Shown: piece by piece, positions 59,068 to 64,000 of the stretch
Position numbering within the stretch: the stretch's first letter is position 1
Layout of the letters: each line of letters opens with the position of its first letter
Position numbers and translations under genes: made by a program
Notes under the pieces: generated by a model
Seen by the model: only the letters and a program-made list of their open reading frames with translations
What the model was told of the DNA's origin: nothing
Database searches by the model: none
Assembly (NCBI GenBank): GCA_040218145.1
Contig: JAVJQK010000033.1
Coordinates: 310,001-374,000 of the forward strand
Length of the DNA: 64,000 nucleotides
Source: Sandaracinaceae bacterium
Lineage (GTDB): Bacteria; Myxococcota_A; Polyangia; Polyangiales; Sandaracinaceae
Direction: 5' to 3'

Positions 59068-59747
59068 TGGCGCGGCCGCACACCAGCCGCGCCTTCCAGG
59101 AGGAGCTCGAGGCCCTCTCCGCGCGCCTCGTCGGCATGGGCCAGCGCTGCACGGAGCTCATCGAGATGGCGAGCCGCGCGATGAGCGAGCGCGACGTGGA
59201 GCTGGCCGCCCGCGTCGAGGCGGCGGACCGGGAGATCGACACGCACGAGATGGAGATCGACGAGCTCGCGGTGCGCATCCTCGCCCTCCGCCAGCCCGCG
59301 GCGCGGGATCTCCGCTTCCTCGTCTTCGCGCTGAAGGTCGTCACGGATCTCGAGCGCATCGGAGACGAGGCGGCCAACCTCGCCGAGCGAGGCGCCCAGC
59401 TCGCGGCCCAGGGCGTGCCGCGGACGGACCTGCAGCCCGCGCTCCAGGAGATGGCCGCGCTCACGCGCGTGCAGGTGGAGCGGGCGCTCGAGGCGTTCGT
59501 GGCCGGCGACGAGGCGCTCGCGCGCGAGGTGAGCGCCCGGGACGACGAGGTGGACGAGCGCTACCGCCACCTGATCGACGCCTGCCGCGACCACATCGAG
59601 GCGCACCCCGATCAGACCGAGGTCGCGATCTGCCTGGCGTCGAGCGCGAAGTACCTGGAGCGCATCGCGGACCACGCCACCCACATCGCCGAGATGGTGG
59701 TCTTCGTCACCAGCGGCGAGGACGTCCGGCACCCGGAGAAGCGCTGA
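59067..59747 (+). CDS. phoU: Phosphate signalling regulator PhoU
   Basis: A 226-residue all-helical protein with the two PhoU repeats; LRFLVFALKVVTDLERIGDEA and SAKYLERIADHATHIAEM carry the metal-binding E/DxxxD pattern. PhoU restrains the Pst transporter and the PhoR-PhoB system. Coupled to pstB by one-base overlap (ATG at its stop). A leaderless kinase gene follows after 26 bases. Confidence 0.94.
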   Translation: MARPHTSRAFQEELEALSARLVGMGQRCTELIEMASRAMSERDVELAARVEAADREIDTHEMEIDELAVRILALRQPAARDLRFLVFALKVVTDLERIGDEAANLAERGAQLAAQGVPRTDLQPALQEMAALTRVQVERALEAFVAGDEALAREVSARDDEVDERYRHLIDACRDHIEAHPDQTEVAICLASSAKYLERIADHATHIAEMVVFVTSGEDVRHPEKR

Positions 59748-59761
59748 GCCGCCCGAGCGGC

Positions 59762-59767
59762 TACCCT
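59762..59767 (+). promoter_or_regulatory. Candidate -10 element, leaderless kinase gene
   Basis: TACCCT ends exactly 6 nt before GTG 59774. Confidence 0.45.
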
Positions 59768-59773
59768 GGCCAC

Positions 59774-61609
59774 GTGGACGGGGGCGAACGTCGGCGGTTC
59801 GGGCGCTACGAGACGCTCTTCCCGATCGCGCAGGGCGGCATGGCCGAGGTCTGGGCCGCGCGCGCGCTGGGCGCCGCGGGCTTCCAGAAGCTGGTGGCGC
59901 TCAAGCGGATGCGCCCCGAGCTCGCCGCGGACGCGAAGTTCGTGACCATGTTCCTCGACGAAGGTCGGGTCGCGGCCAACATCACCAGCCCCCACGTCGT
60001 CAGCACCCTCGATCTCGGTCGCGCGGACGACGACTCGCTCTATCTCGTCATGGAGCTCGTCACGGGCGCCTCGCTCGAGCAGCTCATGCGCGAGGCGACG
60101 CTGCGCGGCGAGCGGCTGCCGGTCGGGCTCGCGGTCGACATCGTCGCCCAGGCCGCCCAGGGGCTGCACGCCGCGCACGAGGCGCGCAGCCCGGCGGGCG
60201 AGCCGCTCGAGATCGTTCACCGCGACTGCTCGCCGCACAACATCCTCGTCGACGTGCACGGGCAAGTGAAGATCACCGACTTCGGCATCGCCAAGGCCAT
60301 GGAGCGGCAGACGCGGAGCCAGGCCGGGGAGATGAAGGGCAAGCTCAGCTACCTCAGCTACGAGCAGGCGCGGGGCCACGCGGTCGATCGGCGGAGCGAC
60401 ATCTTCATCCTCGGCATCGTCGCGTGGGAGGTGCTCGCGGGGCGGCAGCTCTTCGAGGCGCGGAGCGCGGTCCAGGCCCTGCACCGCATCGTCACGATGG
60501 AGATCCCGCGCCTCGACCAGATCAGCGACGTCAGCGCCGACCTCGCGGACGCGGTGGCCCAGGCGCTGGTGCGCGAACGCAACGAACGCTACTCCACCGC
60601 CGCCGCGTTCGCGAACGCGCTGCTCAACGCCCACGGGGTGCGCACGCCCCCTCCGAGCGAGCTGGGGGCGCTGGTCCGCCGCTTCGGGGGCGATCAGCTC
60701 AGGAAGGTCGAGGGCGGCATCCGGGAGTCGATGGGCGGCAGCGCGGTCGACCTGATGAGCGCCTCGGAGCCGGAGTATCCGATCCCGCTCGCCGCGGTGA
60801 AGTCGAGCCCGCCCCCTCCCCGCGAGCGCATCCGGACCAAGCCGCTGGCCGCGCTGGCCTCCCCGCCGCCGCCCGCGTTCTCCACCACCGGATATCCGGA
60901 GGGCGACGCGAAGCCGCCGTTCCCGCAGACCGCGGTTCAGGACGTGAACGACGCGGTCGACCATGAGGTGGACGACGACTCCCCGCGCGAGCGCGCCGCG
61001 ACCTTGCCGATGCACGGCGCGCCCGCGCCGCGCGTGAGCCACGCCACCGTCGCCCTCCCCTCCGAGCCCCCGCCCAGCGGCCCGCTCCCCTCCGAGCCCC
61101 GGCTGCCCACTCCGCGCGAGCGCGCTCGGACGCAGCCCCTCTCCACCCCCGAGGCTCCGCCGTGGGAGCGCCGCCCGAAGCGCTCGCGCGCCGGCGTCTG
61201 GGTCGCGCTCGCCGCGCTCCTGGTGATCGCGCTGGGCGGCGCGGGCGGCTGGTGGGTGGCCACGCGCGGCCCCTCGGACACGCCGTCCGAAGCGCCCCGC
61301 GCGGCGACGGCGCCCGAGGCGAGGCCGGAGACGCCCGCGCCCGCGCCCGCGCCCGCGCACGCTGTGGAGCCGGTCGAGCCGGTCGAGCCCGTCGAGCCCG
61401 TCGAGGCCGCGACCGAGGCCGGCGAGATCGAGGCGTCCATCGATCACCAGCCCGCGCCCCGCGAGCGGCACCCCGCGGCGAAGGCGCTCCGGCCGCGGCC
61501 GCCCCGCCCGCGCCCCGTGGGCCGAAGGCCGGCCGCGATCCGGGACGAGGCGAGCCCACGGGGCGATCGCGAGGCCGCGCTCGACGAGATCCCGGGGCTC
61601 GGCGATTAA
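59774..61609 (+). CDS. Membrane Ser/Thr protein kinase
   Basis: A 611-residue kinase with GTG start. The domain at about 10-290 has AQGGMAEVWAA, VALKRM lysine, the catalytic loop HRDCSPHN (the CSPHN variant common in myxobacterial kinases), TDFGIAK, and GKLSYLSYEQ. A Pro/Ser/Arg linker leads to one membrane helix (VWVALAALLVIALGGAGGWW) and a low-complexity C-terminus with a Val-Glu-Pro repeat and Arg/Pro end. It follows pstB-phoU but has its own candidate promoter. Confidence 0.9.
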   Translation: MDGGERRRFGRYETLFPIAQGGMAEVWAARALGAAGFQKLVALKRMRPELAADAKFVTMFLDEGRVAANITSPHVVSTLDLGRADDDSLYLVMELVTGASLEQLMREATLRGERLPVGLAVDIVAQAAQGLHAAHEARSPAGEPLEIVHRDCSPHNILVDVHGQVKITDFGIAKAMERQTRSQAGEMKGKLSYLSYEQARGHAVDRRSDIFILGIVAWEVLAGRQLFEARSAVQALHRIVTMEIPRLDQISDVSADLADAVAQALVRERNERYSTAAAFANALLNAHGVRTPPPSELGALVRRFGGDQLRKVEGGIRESMGGSAVDLMSASEPEYPIPLAAVKSSPPPPRERIRTKPLAALASPPPPAFSTTGYPEGDAKPPFPQTAVQDVNDAVDHEVDDDSPRERAATLPMHGAPAPRVSHATVALPSEPPPSGPLPSEPRLPTPRERARTQPLSTPEAPPWERRPKRSRAGVWVALAALLVIALGGAGGWWVATRGPSDTPSEAPRAATAPEARPETPAPAPAPAHAVEPVEPVEPVEPVEAATEAGEIEASIDHQPAPRERHPAAKALRPRPPRPRPVGRRPAAIRDEASPRGDREAALDEIPGLGD

Positions 61610-61656
61610 AGCTCGGCCAGACGCAACCGCGCCGCGCCCGGCGCGATGCGCGCGGC

Positions 61657-61932
61657 ATGTCAGCCTTCCAGCCCCCGAGAGACCCGAAGCTCGCCTCCAC
61701 GATGGTGCTCCCCGCCTGCGACCCTACGGGCGCGTCGTCCGGGTTCACGGCGCCCGCCCAGGACTTCGCGGACACCGTCCTGGACCGACCGGTCATCGAC
61801 CTCGACGCCCTCCGCGCGGCCGAGCCCCAGAGCCACCGAGGCGTGATCGTCTTCCTGGTGCTCACCCTCGGCGCCACGGGGCTGCTCTTCCTGGCCGCGC
61901 TCGCGGCGGGACTCGCGCTCCACTTCAGCTGA
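61657..61932 (+). CDS. Small single-pass membrane protein
   Basis: A 91-residue protein with a soluble N-terminal part and a C-terminal transmembrane helix (VFLVLTLGATGLLFLAALAA), a tail-anchored layout. No recognised family. It follows the kinase gene on the same strand; the next gene's -10-like element starts one base after its stop. Confidence 0.55.
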   Translation: MSAFQPPRDPKLASTMVLPACDPTGASSGFTAPAQDFADTVLDRPVIDLDALRAAEPQSHRGVIVFLVLTLGATGLLFLAALAAGLALHFS

Positions 61933-61938
61933 TAAGCT
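61933..61938 (+). promoter_or_regulatory. Candidate -10 element, leaderless metalloprotease gene
   Basis: GATAAGCT, with TAAGCT ending 7 nt before ATG 61946; identical in form to the element before 31578. Confidence 0.5.
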
Positions 61939-61945
61939 CCGCGCC

Positions 61946-63226
61946 ATGAACGCGCGAACGTGGGGGGCGATCGCCGCGGCGACGCTCGCGATCTCGGGGT
62001 GCTCGAAGCTCGCGGACCTGCTCGGGGACGACGAGGCGGACGTCGCGCCGACGGCGAGCGACCCGTCGCTCGTGCCCGTGCAGCCGGTGGAGCCCGAGCC
62101 CGTCGCGCCTCCGCCCGAGCCCACGCCCGTGCCCGAGGCCCAGCCGGCGCCGGGCGGCTTCACGCTGCCTGGCCTCGAGGGCTTGCCCATCCCGCTTCCG
62201 ATCCCCCAGGGCGAGGCGCGCGATCCCGAGCCCCCCGCGCGCGGCTCCCTCGGCGCCGCGCCCGCGGGCTCGTGGGACGCGAACGGTCACATGACGCGGG
62301 CCTTCCTCGAGCAGGAGACCCGCGAGATCCACCGCGCGCTGCTCGCCGCGCTCGATCCGGCCCAGCGCGCGCAGGTGGAGAACATCCCCTTCGAGATCGT
62401 CGACGAGCGGAGCGAGCCCAACGCGGCCGCCGCGTGCCTCCGCTCGCAGCACGCGCGCATGATGATCACGAGCGCGATGATCGAGCTCGCGGCCGGCATC
62501 AGCGAGGCCAAGGCCTACGACGAGCTGGCCGACACCCAGACCTACGAGACCTACGTCACCAGCGTGGTGGACCAGGTCCGGCGCGAGCAGCCGGTCACGG
62601 GCGTCGACCCGAGCCTGCACACCGCTCCGCACGCGACGGACGCGCACAAGCTCGCGCGGCAGCGCCACCTCTTCGACCAGCAGATCGCCTTCATCCTGGG
62701 CCACGAGCTCGGCCACCATCACCTCGGACACACGAACTGCGTGGGCGGCCGGACGCAGGCGCAGATCGAGCGCGACGAGATGGCCGCCGTCCTCTCGCAC
62801 ACGGTCCCGCCCTTCGAGCAGCCCCGCGAGATCGAGGCCGACATGTGGGGCCTGACGAACGTGCTCGAGGCCGGACACGAGCGCCCCGGCGGCACCTGGA
62901 ACCACGAAGGCGCGTTGCTCAACATGGACTTCTTCCGGCGCCTCTCGGACCACGGCGGCGCGGAGCTGGTGCTGGCCTTCCTGAGCACCCACCCGCCGAG
63001 CATCATCCGCATCCCGATCATCCGCTCCACCGCCCAGCAGTGGACGCCCGGGTGGCGTCCGCCCCGGATGCCGACGCCGGGCGACGCGCCGGGCGGGGAC
63101 GGCGACGCGGTCGAGATCCCCACGCCCGGAGGGCCGATCCGTCTCCCGGGCAACCTGCCGATCGATCCCCGCCAGCTGCCGATCGATCCCCGCGCGCTCC
63201 CGATCCCGCTGCCTCAGCCGCGCTGA
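61946..63226 (+). CDS. M48-like metalloprotease lipoprotein
   Basis: A 426-residue protein with signal and lipobox AISGC. A Pro/Glu-rich linker (residues 45-95) leads to the protease domain. The zinc motif is FILGHELGHHHLGH, with a third-ligand Glu in REIEADMWG about 40 residues later, as in M48 gluzincins. The C-terminus is Pro-rich with an 8-residue near-repeat (LPIDPRQL, LPIDPRAL). It probably acts in envelope protein turnover. Convergent with the oxyR-like gene, two bases apart. Confidence 0.85.
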   Translation: MNARTWGAIAAATLAISGCSKLADLLGDDEADVAPTASDPSLVPVQPVEPEPVAPPPEPTPVPEAQPAPGGFTLPGLEGLPIPLPIPQGEARDPEPPARGSLGAAPAGSWDANGHMTRAFLEQETREIHRALLAALDPAQRAQVENIPFEIVDERSEPNAAAACLRSQHARMMITSAMIELAAGISEAKAYDELADTQTYETYVTSVVDQVRREQPVTGVDPSLHTAPHATDAHKLARQRHLFDQQIAFILGHELGHHHLGHTNCVGGRTQAQIERDEMAAVLSHTVPPFEQPREIEADMWGLTNVLEAGHERPGGTWNHEGALLNMDFFRRLSDHGGAELVLAFLSTHPPSIIRIPIIRSTAQQWTPGWRPPRMPTPGDAPGGDGDAVEIPTPGGPIRLPGNLPIDPRQLPIDPRALPIPLPQPR

Positions 63227-63228
63227 GC

Positions 63229-64000
63229 TCAGGCCCTCGGGTCCAGGACCAGGGCGCGGCGCGGGGAGCGGCCGAGGGCTTCGGCGAGGCGCTCGCGGAT
63301 CAGAGCGACGAGCGGCTCGTTCACGCTGCGACGCAGGTCGTCGCGCGCGGTGACGAAGCCGATCTCGCGGACGGGGATCGGCGCCACGAGCGACCGCACC
63401 TGCGCCTCACGGACGGCCGGGTCGAGGCGCTGCACGACGAGCGCGGGCAGCAGCGTGCCGCCCAGCCCGCCGTCGACGAGGCGGATGAGCGTCTCGAAGC
63501 TGCCGCTCTCGAAGTGCACCGGCGGGCGGGCCGCCTCGGCGCCGGCCGCGCAGTAGCTCAGGACCTGTGAACGAAAGCAGTGCCCCTCGGGCATGATCCA
63601 GAGCGGCCGCCCCTCGAGATCGGCCTGGGTCACCTTGCGCTTCCGCAAGAGCGGATCCGCCGGCGGCAGGTACGCGTAGAGGCGCTCGCGACCGAGCGCC
63701 GCCTCCGAGAGCCCGGGCGCGTCGAGGGGCGTGGCGGCGAGGCCCCCGTCGAGGGTGTCCGCGCGCAGCCGATCGATCATCACCTCCGTCTCGAGCTCCT
63801 CGATGGTGAGCTCCACCCGCGGGAAGCGCGCGAGGAAGGTCGGCAGGAACAGCGGGACCACCGACGGCGAGAGGGTCGGGATCACGCCCAGCCGATAGGG
63901 CCCGGAGGGCTCCCCGTGCGCCACGACGACCTGACCGAGCCGCTCGGTCTCGCGCAGCACCGCGCGCATCTGGGCGATCGCGGCCTCCCCCTCGAGCGTG
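63229..64000 (-). CDS. oxyR: OxyR-type LysR regulator (5' end outside window)
   Basis: At least 256 residues of a LysR-family regulator; the reading frame continues to the window edge, so the HTH and start are not visible. The effector domain has YRLGVIPTLSPSVVPLFLP and the redox pair in EGHCFRSQVLSYC: two cysteines eight residues apart, the OxyR signature (Cys199/Cys208 in E. coli). Such proteins form a disulfide with peroxide and activate antioxidant genes. No catalase or peroxidase gene is seen in this window. Confidence 0.87.
   Translation of the reverse strand, partial: TLEGEAAIAQMRAVLRETERLGQVVVAHGEPSGPYRLGVIPTLSPSVVPLFLPTFLARFPRVELTIEELETEVMIDRLRADTLDGGLAATPLDAPGLSEAALGRERLYAYLPPADPLLRKRKVTQADLEGRPLWIMPEGHCFRSQVLSYCAAGAEAARPPVHFESGSFETLIRLVDGGLGGTLLPALVVQRLDPAVREAQVRSLVAPIPVREIGFVTARDDLRRSVNEPLVALIRERLAEALGRSPRRALVLDPRA

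Overview
The window is very GC-rich (roughly 70 percent by eye) and densely coded on both strands. It looks like chromosome from a myxobacterium, most likely of the Polyangiales/Sandaracinus type. The reasons are five Hanks-type Ser/Thr kinases plus a PP2C phosphatase, many Asp/Gly-rich lipoproteins with MopE-like or RCC1-like modules, MYXO-CTERM-like tails (hydrophobic helix plus Arg cluster), and an imuA-imuB-dnaE2 mutasome. The genus is an inference. No rRNA, tRNA, CRISPR array, insertion sequence or phage gene was seen, and no gene-free stretch reaches 300 bases.

Layout. 1-8.4 kb: tail of a histidine kinase, then a signalling block with a sigma-factor-like/kinase fusion, a PP2C phosphatase, a zinc-ribbon kinase and a kinase-receiver fusion, followed by an SPL-like radical SAM protein. 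8.4-10.2 kb: a lipoprotein and an outer-membrane-barrel protein. 10.1-37.4 kb: an unusual concentration of radical SAM proteins. 37.5-47.1 kb: surface lipoproteins, SSB, free-Met sulfoxide reductase, thioesterase and small membrane proteins. 47.2-52.4 kb: imuA-imuB-dnaE2 with a candidate damage-response operator. 52.4-64 kb: FKBP, ornithine-cyclodeaminase-like protein, SDR/LysR pair, acyl-CoA dehydrogenase, pstB-phoU, another kinase, an M48-like metalloprotease and a partial OxyR.

The most interesting part is a His-Xaa-Ser (Hxs)-type RiPP cassette at 26980-31479 on the minus strand. In transcription order it holds an HxsD-like protein, a second small HxsD-like protein, the radical SAM/SPASM maturase HxsB, a trypsin-like lipoprotein protease, a 105-residue precursor whose C-terminus is HCS plus fifteen HGS units and a final Trp, and a second radical SAM enzyme in the HxsC position. 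Starts overlap or nearly touch upstream stops at three junctions (hxsD to the small gene, small gene to hxsB, precursor to hxsC). The rest of the 27-kb region carries further radical SAM proteins that share two cysteine signatures with the cassette's HxsC-like enzyme: a P-x-C motif and a C-terminal CxxC-x5-C followed by Gly and an aromatic/Gly end. They include a B12-domain double radical SAM protein, a radical SAM-methyltransferase fusion, a radical SAM gene coupled to a ROK sugar kinase, and a chimera that has lost the cluster-binding cysteines but gained a Gfo/Idh/MocA-type domain. A further chimera joins a dehydrogenase-like domain to a DUF483-like domain next to the cassette. I infer a multi-enzyme peptide-modification locus around an HGS-polymer precursor; the chemistry is unknown.

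A second general observation is that many genes on both strands have a TAnnnT hexamer (TAAGCT, TACCCT and similar) ending 5-8 nt before the start codon with no Shine-Dalgarno sequence. This suggests widespread leaderless transcription, and it helped to choose several starts.
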